Positions 23,204-30,089 of a stretch of 40,836 bases of DNA are shown here, in pieces. The position numbers and the translations under genes are program-made. Within the stretch, counting starts at the first letter, position 1. Each line of letters begins with the position of its first letter. The stretch is from Paenibacillus ehimensis NBRC 15659 (GTDB taxonomy: Bacteria > Bacillota > Bacilli > Paenibacillales > NBRC-103111), in the NCBI RefSeq assembly GCF_004000785.1, contig NZ_BILX01000060.1:1-40836 (forward strand), given 5' to 3'. The notes below the pieces were generated by a model. That model saw only the letters and a program-made list of their open reading frames with translations. It was not told the origin of the DNA and made no database searches.

Positions 23204-25414
23204 ATGAAAATACGACTCGGCTACCGAACCGCAACATGGGGCTCGATCTTTGCTCTTACCTTCACGGCCACGCTGCTGACGAACGTCCTGCCGGAATCCG
23301 GTCCGCAGCCGGCAACATCGGCCGCAGGGTGGATGCTGCCTGCAGATGCCGCCATTCCTTCCGTTTTTCCTGTAGACGAACCGGCGAACCCGCTGACGAT
23401 GCTCAAGCCCGTCCCCTCGACGACGGGGCGCGCCGTCGTCGCCGCGCCCCGCTGGCCTGCCGCCAAAGGACAAGCGGACGGCTCGTCTACGGGGATCTTC
23501 CTGCCTTCCGGCGGGGCGCGCCCGGCCAGCGCGCGTCTGAACGAACCGGCCGCGCCTCCGCCCGCGCCGCCCAGCCTGCCGGCACGCCCGGCGGAGAAGC
23601 CGGCTCCGAAGCCGCTTAGCGAGCGAATCGTGGAATATCATCTGAGCGCGGAGCTGGACGCGCAGGGCAAATCGATTCGCGGCACGTCGGCGCTCACCTG
23701 GAAAAACCCTGGAAGCGTGCCCGTTCAGGAATTGTATTTTCATTTATATCCGAACGCCTTCGAATCGAAGAAAACGACCTTCATGAAGGAGTCCGGCGGG
23801 AAGCTGCGGCAGGACGCGAGCAAGGATGGCAGCTTCGGAGGCATGACCGTCAGCTCGATCAAGACGCTCGACGGCAACGAAATCGAGCTCGGCGACCGGA
23901 TTGAATACGTCCAGCCGGACGACGGAAACAAGGATGACCGAACGCTGATCAAGGTGCCGCTGCCCAAAGCGGTCGGACCCGGCGAGCGGGTAACGCTTCG
24001 CACCGATTTTTCGGTCAAGCTGCCGCAGGTGTTCGCCCGGATGGGGTATGCCGGAGATTTTGTCATGGCCGGCCAATGGTTTCCAAAGGTTGCCGTCTAT
24101 GAGCCCAAAGGGGTCCGCGGGCGGGCGGACGAAGGCTGGAACCTGCACCAGTATCACGGCAACTCGGAATTTTATTCGGACTTCGGCATCTTCGACGTCA
24201 AGCTGAAGGTTCCCTCCACTTATACCGTAGCGGCCACCGGCTTTCCCACCAAACCGGTCGCCGACGACGGCAAAACCAGAACCTACACCTTCTACGCCGA
24301 CGACGTGCATGATTTCGCCTGGTCGGCCTCGCCGCATTTCGTTTATTTCGAAGAGCCTTACGCGACTCCCCATCTGCCGGGCGTCCGCATCAAGCTGTAT
24401 CTCGATCCGAAGCACGAGCCTCTCAAGGCCCGCTACATGACCGCCGCCAAAAAAGCGCTGGCCCGCTATTCCCAGTGGTACGGCAGCTACCCGTACTCGA
24501 CCTTGTCGATCGTCGTGCCGCCAGCTGAGGGCAACGGCGCCGGAGGCATGGAATATCCGACGCTCATTACCGCCTGGGGCGCTAATGAAGAGAATCCTAC
24601 GCTGGAGCTTGAACGGGTCGTCGTGCATGAGATCGGCCATCAGTTCTGGTACGGCATGGTGGCCAGCAACGAATTCGAGGAAGCCTGGCTCGACGAAGGC
24701 TTCACCTCGTATGCCGAGGACCGGATCATGGAGGCGGAATACGGCGTTCGCCCGAACCTGCTCGTCGAATCGAGCTACATTACGAATCCGGCGGCGCTCA
24801 AGCTGAACTCGTGGAGCTACGGCGGACACAATCAATACGCCGAGAACGTCTATACCCGCGCCAAGCTCGTGCTCAAGGCGATGGAACGACAGGCCGGAGT
24901 GGAGACGATGGATAAAATCATGCGCACCTATTTCCAGCGCTGGAAGTTCAAGCATCCGGGCACGGCCGATTTTCAAAGGACGGTCGAGGACGTGACGAAA
25001 ACAAGCTGGCAGGATTTTTTCAATCAATACATCTATAACGGCATGATGGTCGACTATGCGGTAACCGGAATCAAGGTCCGGAGAGCGGCCGAAAACGGGC
25101 AGCCCGTCTATGAGAACAGCGTGCAGCTGCGCAAGCTGGGCGGGACCTACCACAATGTGCCGATCCGCTTTCGCTTCGCCGACGGCTCGGAGCTTGAGAA
25201 GACGTGGGACGGCGTCGACAGCGAAGTGATCATGAAGCTGAATCACGCCTCGCCGCTCGCTTGGGTATCGCTTGATCCGCAGCATTCGATCGTTCTGGAA
25301 AACAAGCGGATCAACAGCTTTATGAAAACGGAGGTCGATACCAAGCTGTCCATTCGATGGAACATGGGGATCGTCAAATTTTTGGAGACCTTGTTCGGCT
25401 GGGTCGTCTGGTGA
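23204..25414 (+). CDS. M1-family (aminopeptidase N-like) secreted or membrane-anchored metallopeptidase
   Basis: The 736-residue protein has a hydrophobic N-terminal segment (about 10-30), a proline/alanine-rich linker (about 112-138), a beta-rich M1 N-terminal domain, then the thermolysin-like fold with HEIGH (H475, E476, H479) and third zinc ligand E498 in AWLDEGFTSYAED. The exopeptidase motif GAMEN appears as GGMEYP (447-452). The position of that Glu matches M1 aminopeptidases, but the variant suggests altered substrate choice. The start ATG has GGGGTG 8 nt upstream. The next gene starts 10 bases after the stop, so an operon with the membrane protein is likely. Confidence 0.9.
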   Translation: MKIRLGYRTATWGSIFALTFTATLLTNVLPESGPQPATSAAGWMLPADAAIPSVFPVDEPANPLTMLKPVPSTTGRAVVAAPRWPAAKGQADGSSTGIFLPSGGARPASARLNEPAAPPPAPPSLPARPAEKPAPKPLSERIVEYHLSAELDAQGKSIRGTSALTWKNPGSVPVQELYFHLYPNAFESKKTTFMKESGGKLRQDASKDGSFGGMTVSSIKTLDGNEIELGDRIEYVQPDDGNKDDRTLIKVPLPKAVGPGERVTLRTDFSVKLPQVFARMGYAGDFVMAGQWFPKVAVYEPKGVRGRADEGWNLHQYHGNSEFYSDFGIFDVKLKVPSTYTVAATGFPTKPVADDGKTRTYTFYADDVHDFAWSASPHFVYFEEPYATPHLPGVRIKLYLDPKHEPLKARYMTAAKKALARYSQWYGSYPYSTLSIVVPPAEGNGAGGMEYPTLITAWGANEENPTLELERVVVHEIGHQFWYGMVASNEFEEAWLDEGFTSYAEDRIMEAEYGVRPNLLVESSYITNPAALKLNSWSYGGHNQYAENVYTRAKLVLKAMERQAGVETMDKIMRTYFQRWKFKHPGTADFQRTVEDVTKTSWQDFFNQYIYNGMMVDYAVTGIKVRRAAENGQPVYENSVQLRKLGGTYHNVPIRFRFADGSELEKTWDGVDSEVIMKLNHASPLAWVSLDPQHSIVLENKRINSFMKTEVDTKLSIRWNMGIVKFLETLFGWVVW

Positions 25415-25424
25415 GGTGAAGAAC

Positions 25425-26237
25425 ATGTGGAATCGGATCAAAAAGGGCTGGGCAATCGCCTGGCATCAGCCGTTCGCCGTCTTCGCGCTATTCTTCTACA
25501 ATCTGCTCTGGGGCGTCGTCTTGTATAAGCTCGTTCAGTCGGTCGTGCTCCCCCTCCTTCACCGGTATCCCGGCGGAGCGCTTTCCGGCGAGTCGGTACG
25601 GCTGTTTTGGGTGGAGGGCCAGTTTCAGCTGATGAAAACCGACCTGCTCGTACCGTACCTATGGACGGGGCTCGGGCTGCTCGGGCTCCGGATGCTGCTG
25701 CATCCCGCGCTGAACGCTGGGGTCTTCTACTCCCTTCGGCACCGGGAGCTGAATGCAGGCTACCGGTTTGTGGCCGGCGCCCGCAAGCTGTTCTTCCCGT
25801 TCCTCGGGCTGTATGCGCTCCAGCTCGTCCTGTCGCTTGGCCCGCTTTACTGGCTTGCGCCTCACGCCGCGAAGCAATTCGCCGTACAGGCCTCCTACGC
25901 TTCGCTGGGGCAAGCGCTGCTGCCCGCCTTGGCCTTGTACGCCGTCTACCTGTTTCTGCTGCAGCTGCTGTTTCTGTTCCTGCAGATCGGCAAAACCGAC
26001 GGAAGGTCCACGCTGTACACGCTGCTGTTCGCCTTCCGGCATCTGCCGGCCATCGCGCTGGCGGCGCTGGCCGTCGCCGCTCTGTCGCTTGTGCTGTCCG
26101 CCGCCGTGGTCGTGTCGTCTTTCTGGTGGGCGGGTTTCGCAGCGCTCGTTCTCATGCAGGCGTACCGGCTGGTGCAGATGTTCTTCAAGGTATGGGCGAT
26201 CGGCACGCAGTATGCGCTTTGGGCGGAAAAGGCCTAA
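25425..26237 (+). CDS. Integral membrane protein of unknown function, partner of the M1 peptidase
   Basis: This 270-residue protein has about six hydrophobic segments: residues 18-38, 75-95, 120-140, 158-182, 205-228 and 230-250. No family motif is recognised; the layout resembles small multi-pass proteins of the DUF975 or YesL type only in general form. The ATG at 25425 has GAGGTG 6 nt upstream, and that site overlaps the stop of the peptidase gene; an in-frame GTG three codons earlier is part of the site. Tight spacing suggests co-translation with the M1 peptidase, perhaps as an assembly or anchoring partner. A strong terminator follows. Confidence 0.8.
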   Translation: MWNRIKKGWAIAWHQPFAVFALFFYNLLWGVVLYKLVQSVVLPLLHRYPGGALSGESVRLFWVEGQFQLMKTDLLVPYLWTGLGLLGLRMLLHPALNAGVFYSLRHRELNAGYRFVAGARKLFFPFLGLYALQLVLSLGPLYWLAPHAAKQFAVQASYASLGQALLPALALYAVYLFLLQLLFLFLQIGKTDGRSTLYTLLFAFRHLPAIALAALAVAALSLVLSAAVVVSSFWWAGFAALVLMQAYRLVQMFFKVWAIGTQYALWAEKA

Positions 26238-26277
26238 CCCGGAGCTTCACTTCAACGTAAAAATAATGCCAAAATAC

Positions 26278-26321
26278 GAGAACGCCGTCTTCCGGAACTG
26301 CCGGGAGATGACGTTCTTTTT
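26278..26321 (+). terminator. Intrinsic terminator after the membrane protein gene
   Basis: The outer stem GAACG/CGTTC (26280-26284 / 26312-26316) and an inner TTCCGG/CCGGGA hairpin are followed by TTTTTGG on the plus strand. Confidence 0.75.
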
Positions 26322-26360
26322 GGCTTCTAAACAAAAAGTTTCATAAATAAACATTGATTT

Positions 26361-26377
26361 TGTGACAATTATGTGAC
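26361..26377 (+). promoter_or_regulatory. WalR-like direct repeat upstream of the NlpC/P60 gene
   Basis: Two TGTGAC hexamers (26361-26366 and 26372-26377) are separated by 5 nt. The WalR consensus is TGTWAH-N5-TGTWAH; spacing is exact, but the fourth base is G in both halves. WalR commonly controls cell-wall hydrolases, and such a gene lies downstream. Confidence 0.35.
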
Positions 26378-26394
26378 AAAGGGAGGAAAACGTC

Positions 26395-26484
26395 ATGTTT
26401 GCTCGAATATATGTACTCGGATTAAAAAAAGAAAATTTTGCCGAATTTCTGTTCGCAGAAAACGGGGGATCCATTTTTGGGTGA
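26395..26484 (+). CDS. Small leader ORF that runs into the c-di-AMP riboswitch
   Basis: This open frame of 29 codons starts ATG at 26395 with a near-perfect GGGAGG 8 nt upstream and stops at TGA 26482-26484. The predicted peptide begins MFARIYVLGLKKENFAEF and resembles nothing I know. Its last 15 or so codons lie inside the riboswitch aptamer, including the conserved GGGGGA segment, so ribosomes translating it would unfold the aptamer. The frame could be open by chance, but the ribosome site is as strong as those of real genes in the window. Confidence 0.4.
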   Translation: MFARIYVLGLKKENFAEFLFAENGGSIFG

Positions 26485-26551
26485 ATTGATCTCGCAGTAG
26501 AGTGATCATAGGGTACCTTCAACCGAACCCTCAAGCTAACCTCGTAGGCAC
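26437..26551 (+). promoter_or_regulatory. c-di-AMP riboswitch (ydaO/yuaA class)
   Basis: Conserved ydaO-class segments appear in order: TTGCCGAATT (26438-26447), TTCGCAGA, ACGGGGGATCCA (26462-26473), TTTGGGTGAATTG, GGGTACCTTC, CCGAACCC, and TCAGCTAACCTCGTAGGC with one change (TCAAGCTAAC) to 26549. This class senses cyclic di-AMP and usually turns off wall-hydrolase and ion-transport genes when the ligand is high. Only about 17 bases separate it from the start codon. I see no robust terminator in that gap, so control may act on the ribosome site or through the weak GAAG/CTTC hairpin there. Confidence 0.9.
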
Positions 26552-26568
26552 CGGAAGGGGAAACTTCT

Positions 26569-27036
26569 TTGAAAAAGCTTGTAGGTTTTGCATTTTCTTT
26601 GACCCTGTTTTGCAGCATTTCGGTCGGTAGCGTCTTTGCTGAAACCCCACTAAGCTCAGCGGTTAACGAGGCTATGGGTACGCCCTACAAGTACGCGGGC
26701 ACCACGACCAAAGGCTTCGATTGCTCGGGCTATACTTCGTGGGTATTCGACAAATTCGGCGTCGATCTGCCGCATACGTCCAAAGGCCAAGCCGAGCTTG
26801 GTACCGAGGTGGCCAAAGACCAGCTTCGTCCCGGCGACCTGGTGTTCTTCAACACCGACGGTAAAGGGATCTCCCACGTAGGCGTATACGTAGGCGAAGG
26901 CAAGTTCTATCACTCCGCTACGGATCAAGGCGTCACCGTCACGAAACTCAGTGACTCCTACTACGCCAAGCGTTACGTCACGGCGCGGCGCGTCCTGTCG
27001 GACGAGCAGTACAAGCAAGTGATGACGGACAAGTAA
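26569..27036 (+). CDS. Secreted NlpC/P60 peptidoglycan hydrolase
   Basis: The 155-residue precursor has a classical signal peptide (MKKLVGFAFSLTLFCSISVG..., cleavage likely after VFA at residue 24) and then a single NlpC/P60 domain. Catalytic Cys52 sits in FDCSGYT, His103 in ISHVGVYVG, and the third polar residue is probably His115 in FYHSA. Such enzymes cut the peptide stems of peptidoglycan, usually the gamma-D-Glu to diamino acid bond. No wall-binding domain (SH3 or LysM) is present. The start is TTG at 26569, with AAGGGG about 9 nt upstream. A c-di-AMP riboswitch and WalR-like boxes upstream tie it to wall and osmotic homeostasis. Confidence 0.93.
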   Translation: MKKLVGFAFSLTLFCSISVGSVFAETPLSSAVNEAMGTPYKYAGTTTKGFDCSGYTSWVFDKFGVDLPHTSKGQAELGTEVAKDQLRPGDLVFFNTDGKGISHVGVYVGEGKFYHSATDQGVTVTKLSDSYYAKRYVTARRVLSDEQYKQVMTDK

Positions 27037-27070
27037 ATTTGCTATCTCAACGGAAGTTTCCCGTACCTTC

Positions 27071-27151
27071 GAAAGCCCTCAGCGTTTGTCTGCTCTGCGT
27101 TCGTTCCAACGAACAGCCGGCCGGACAAGCCTGCAGGGCTTTCTGTCTTTT
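27071..27151 (+). terminator. Long branched terminator after the NlpC/P60 gene
   Basis: GAAAGCCCT (27071-27079) pairs with AGGGCTTTC (27135-27143), enclosing TGTC/GACA and a TTCGTT/AACGAA hairpin. It is followed by TGTCTTTT on the plus strand. Confidence 0.6.
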
Positions 27152-27241
27152 AGCGGATGAAAGCGCTCCTCCCTTGGTACGGCAGTTGGGCCGGTGGTTC
27201 ACGGAGCGACATCGCGGGTAAACAAGGGTGAGGTGATGGAC

Positions 27242-27460
27242 ATGGAAAATCCATTGGTGAAATGCAGCATTGCCAACTGCGAATATTGGGAGCAGGGCAA
27301 TAACTGCAGTGCGGAGGTCATTATGATTGAAGTGAACAAGCATGCGGATAGGCCGCAGCCTCAGACGAAGGACGGCGCAGCCTACGATTCCCGCCATCAG
27401 GATTCGGCCTCGGGCATCACGGACACCTGTTGTCAGACGTTTGCGGAACGAAAACATTGA
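27242..27460 (+). CDS. DUF1540 small cysteine-rich protein
   Basis: This 72-residue protein has the DUF1540 pattern: VKCSIANCEYWEQGNNCSAEVIMIE near the N-terminus (Cys at 8, 13 and 22) and a CC pair near the C-terminus (TDTCCQTF). The cysteine spacing suggests metal binding, probably zinc, and many spore formers carry such genes, but the function is unknown. Of two nearby in-frame ATGs, 27242 is preferred because GAGGTG lies 6 nt upstream; the one at 27236 abuts that site. Confidence 0.85.
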   Translation: MENPLVKCSIANCEYWEQGNNCSAEVIMIEVNKHADRPQPQTKDGAAYDSRHQDSASGITDTCCQTFAERKH

Positions 27461-27467
27461 ATGAACG

Positions 27468-27515
27468 CCAAAAAAACAGAGCTGCCTGACGTCATTCGAC
27501 GGAGACAGCTCTGTT
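27468..27515 (-). terminator. Intrinsic terminator of the DUF975 gene
   Basis: Arms 27475-27484 and 27506-27515 (AACAGAGCTG with CAGCTCTGTT) are followed on the minus strand by TTTTTTT. The plus-strand DUF1540 gene ends 15 bases before the hairpin and may also use it, though without a T-run. Confidence 0.8.
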
Positions 27516-27568
27516 CGGGTCATACGCCTGCCGGCAGCCCGCTCCAGGTTGCCTACGATTACGGCAAA

Positions 27569-28195
27569 TTAGAGAGTATAGCTGCGAGGCGCTTCCTCAT
27601 AGGGCGTGGCATAATTCTGGTTCTTCAATTCCTCATAGAAAGCAGCCACCGCCGCATAGATGTACGGATGCACCCAAAGCAAGCCGATGCCGAACGGAAT
27701 CATCCCGAGCAGAATCCACCCGATAAAGCTCAAGTAAAGCATGAACAGCCGGCTCTTGTGTCCCCTCATCATTTCCTTGCTTTGACGCAGGGCTTCGAGG
27801 GCCGGCATTCCCGGATTATCGCGCATAATGAAATACGCCAGCGAATAGCTCAGAGCCGCAATAATCCCCGGTACAAAAAGAAGCAGCGACCACAAAAAAA
27901 TGAAGATGCTCGATACGATGTTTAAAACTAAGGCATTTCCGAACTGGTTGTTATTGAACCCGTCGAACAAATTGCTGACCGACGTCAATTCGCCGCGAAC
28001 CGTGCCCAGGAAATAACCGTACAGGCCGAACGTCAAGGGTCCGGTAATCACAATAGCGCCGATCCATCCGATCAACGGAATGTTAACCAGCACGGAAAGA
28101 ATCACCCCATAAATGAAAAAGCCAAGAACCGCGTTCACCCAGTTCCCTTGCAAGCTTTCCCTCGCCATCCGGCGAAGCTCTGAATTTGTCAGCAT
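27569..28195 (-). CDS. DUF975-family integral membrane protein
   Basis: The 208-residue protein begins MLTNSELRRMARESLQGNW, typical of DUF975, and has about six hydrophobic segments, including FFIYGVILSVLVNIPLI and a WSLLLFVPGIIAALSYSLAY segment followed by the family's IMRDNPGMPALEALRQSKEMM loop. Members are multi-pass membrane proteins of unknown function. The ATG at 28195 has AGAGGAAG about 8 nt upstream; an open frame 20 codons longer lacks family similarity. It is convergent with DUF1540 and divergent from the esterase. Confidence 0.87.
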   Translation of the reverse strand: MLTNSELRRMARESLQGNWVNAVLGFFIYGVILSVLVNIPLIGWIGAIVITGPLTFGLYGYFLGTVRGELTSVSNLFDGFNNNQFGNALVLNIVSSIFIFLWSLLLFVPGIIAALSYSLAYFIMRDNPGMPALEALRQSKEMMRGHKSRLFMLYLSFIGWILLGMIPFGIGLLWVHPYIYAAVAAFYEELKNQNYATPYEEAPRSYTL

Positions 28196-28541
28196 ACCAA
28201 AACTTCCTCTCCCGTTAAAAAATATATACGCGCATACAACGGTTTTCCCGTCCATTCGGCATGTACTCTATGATATCTGGTAAAAGCAGGGCATTTCAAT
28301 GTGATTTTCGACACAATTTGTCAAAATTTCTGGTAAATTAGACCTATTTCTTCTTCGCCTTGCCAGCGCCTTTCCCCCGGTTGCAGGCCTCCGTTCGCTA
28401 TTTTCCGAAGAGGACCCAAAAGATTTCCGGATATCGTCCATGGCTCTGCAGAGGGGCCGTGCTTTATAATTTGGGACATGATCGTCCTTGGCGGGAAATT
28501 TTATTGAATCCGAAATGTAGAATCAGGGAGGAAGGAATACG
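28196..28541. other. Divergent intergenic region of DUF975 and esterase genes
   Basis: In 346 bases I see no gene. A near-palindrome TTTTCGACA/TGTCAAAA (28305-28313 / 28319-28326) could be an operator shared by the divergent genes. A TTGACA-like element on the minus strand overlaps it, but no convincing -10 was found in either direction. Confidence 0.35.
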
Positions 28542-29420
28542 GTGGTCGACCAAACAAGGGAATCATCCGCCACAGAGGGAAAGACTGCCGCCGGAGGCTT
28601 AGTGACCCTTCCTCGAACAGAACAGCGCATGATGCGCTCGCGGGCGGAAAATCGCGAGTATCGCATTTTCGTAGCCAAGCCGGACGTCGAGCCGCCTCCT
28701 TCGGGATACCCGGTCATCTATTTGCTCGATGCGAATTCCGTATTCGGTACGATGGCCGAGGCGATCCGATTGCAGTCGAGACGGCCGGAGAAGACCGGAG
28801 TCGCACCTGCCGTAATCGTCGGCATCGGCTACGATACGGAAGGGCCGTTTTCGAACGCCCGCTATTACGATTTCACGATGCCCGTACCCGCAGCGGAGCT
28901 GCCTCAAAGTCCGCGCGGAACGGCATGGCCGGAGCTGGGCGGAGCGGAGGCTTTCTTGAATTTCATCGAAGAGGACCTGAAGCCGGAGATCGAACGCGAG
29001 TTCAGCATCGACCGCGGCAGGCAAACGATTTTCGGCCATTCGCTTGGCGGCCTCTTCGCGCTGCATGCGCTTTTTACAAGGCCGGGGACGTTCCAGACGT
29101 ACGTCGCAGGAAGTCCTTCCATTCATTGGGGCAAAAGCGCCCTGCTGGAAGAAGAAAGGCAGTTCGCCTCCCGCATGGAGAGCGAGCCCTGCAGTGTCGG
29201 TGTGCTGCTGGCGGTTGGGGAACACGAGAAACATCATCACAGCCATATGAACGACAATGCGAAGGAGCTGGCGGAACGGCTGTCTGCGCTGGCGAGCCGG
29301 GGAGTGCGCGTGAAGTTCCATGAGTTCGAGGGCGAGGGGCATGTCTCGGTGCTCCCGGTGCTGATCAGCCGCGCCCTGCGGTTCGCCTCGGAAGGCAGGT
29401 CGGGGGCTGGGCATCCGTAA
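28542..29420 (+). CDS. Alpha/beta hydrolase of the siderophore-esterase (Fes/IroE/BesA) family
   Basis: The 292-residue protein has a nucleophile elbow GHSLGG (Ser167), an early strand-turn YPVIYLLDANSVFG typical of the COG2819 esterase family, and a probable catalytic His in GEGHVSVLP near residue 271. The segment AGSPSIHW after the elbow is also family-typical. Members cleave iron-siderophore esters such as bacillibactin or other acyl esters. No siderophore genes are adjacent, so the substrate is open. No signal peptide is seen. The start is GTG at 28542 with GGAGG 10 nt upstream. Confidence 0.85.
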   Translation: MVDQTRESSATEGKTAAGGLVTLPRTEQRMMRSRAENREYRIFVAKPDVEPPPSGYPVIYLLDANSVFGTMAEAIRLQSRRPEKTGVAPAVIVGIGYDTEGPFSNARYYDFTMPVPAAELPQSPRGTAWPELGGAEAFLNFIEEDLKPEIEREFSIDRGRQTIFGHSLGGLFALHALFTRPGTFQTYVAGSPSIHWGKSALLEEERQFASRMESEPCSVGVLLAVGEHEKHHHSHMNDNAKELAERLSALASRGVRVKFHEFEGEGHVSVLPVLISRALRFASEGRSGAGHP

Positions 29421-29461
29421 TCCTGTAATTTGTCGCTATGGGAGCCAGGAATAAGTGCCGG

Positions 29462-29507
29462 AAAAAAGAGCTGCGCAGACGCCCGACGGCAGCCTGCTGC
29501 AGCTCTT
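29462..29507 (-). terminator. Intrinsic terminator of the OsmC gene
   Basis: AAGAGCTGC (29499-29507 on the minus strand) pairs with GCAGCTCTT (29466-29474), followed by TTTTCC. It also lies after the convergent esterase gene. Confidence 0.75.
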
Positions 29508-29542
29508 CAATCCGCGTCACCCGCGGATTTTCCCCATGTCTC

Positions 29543-29989
29543 TTAGCTCTCGATAACGATGCTGTTTAATTTAAGACTGACCGGGTTGGCGATGGTATCT
29601 CCGACCGGACATTTGCTCTCGATGAATCGGATAAATTCCTCCACCTTGTCCTTCGGCGAATCGGTTTTAATCCGAAACGTATAGCGGATTTCGGAGTAAC
29701 CCGGACGAACGTCCGACCGGTTGAAAAAACCGTCGAGATCAAGATCGCCCTCCACCTCTACTTGGAAATCGTCGAGCTTGACTCCAAACTTGGGCGCATA
29801 GACTCTGGCTACGATCGATTGGCAAGCCCCTAACGAGGCCAAGAGCGCCTCTACCGGATTCATTCCGGTATCCGTTCCGCCCAAGCTTTTTGGCTCGTCG
29901 ATGGTCAGCTCGAACTGTCTGGAACGGGCCTTTACTTTCACTCCGTCTTGCAAATGTGCTGTTGCTTTGAAGGTTTGAACCGCGGCCAT
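29543..29989 (-). CDS. OsmC/Ohr-family peroxidase
   Basis: The 148-residue protein has both catalytic cysteines of the family: Cys56 in LGACQSIVA and Cys127 in ESKCPVGDTI. It also has GGTDTGMNPVEALLASLG around residues 37-54. OsmC-family enzymes reduce organic hydroperoxides using the two cysteines. The sequence fits the OsmC/YhfA branch more than Ohr, but I would not assign a symbol. No regulator of the OhrR type is adjacent, although a MarR-family gene lies about 2.3 kb away. The ATG at 29989 has AAAGGAG upstream. Confidence 0.9.
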   Translation of the reverse strand: MAAVQTFKATAHLQDGVKVKARSRQFELTIDEPKSLGGTDTGMNPVEALLASLGACQSIVARVYAPKFGVKLDDFQVEVEGDLDLDGFFNRSDVRPGYSEIRYTFRIKTDSPKDKVEEFIRFIESKCPVGDTIANPVSLKLNSIVIES

Positions 29990-30089
29990 GGAATACTCTC
30001 CTTTGATTATCGGGTGCGTTCCGCTTTCCCCTTAAAACCAACTTATTAACTAGGTATTGTGGGTATTATAGGATGATTTTGGCATTCTG

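Noticed and set aside
23744..25441. Minus-strand open frame of 565 codons
   Set aside because: It is antisense to the M1 metallopeptidase, whose HEIGH and downstream Glu motifs prove the plus-strand frame.
27468..29507. Shared AGAGCTG/CAGCTCT arms in the DUF975 and OsmC terminators as a dispersed repeat
   Set aside because: Only about seven bases per arm match, loops and flanks differ, and similar stems are expected by chance among terminators.
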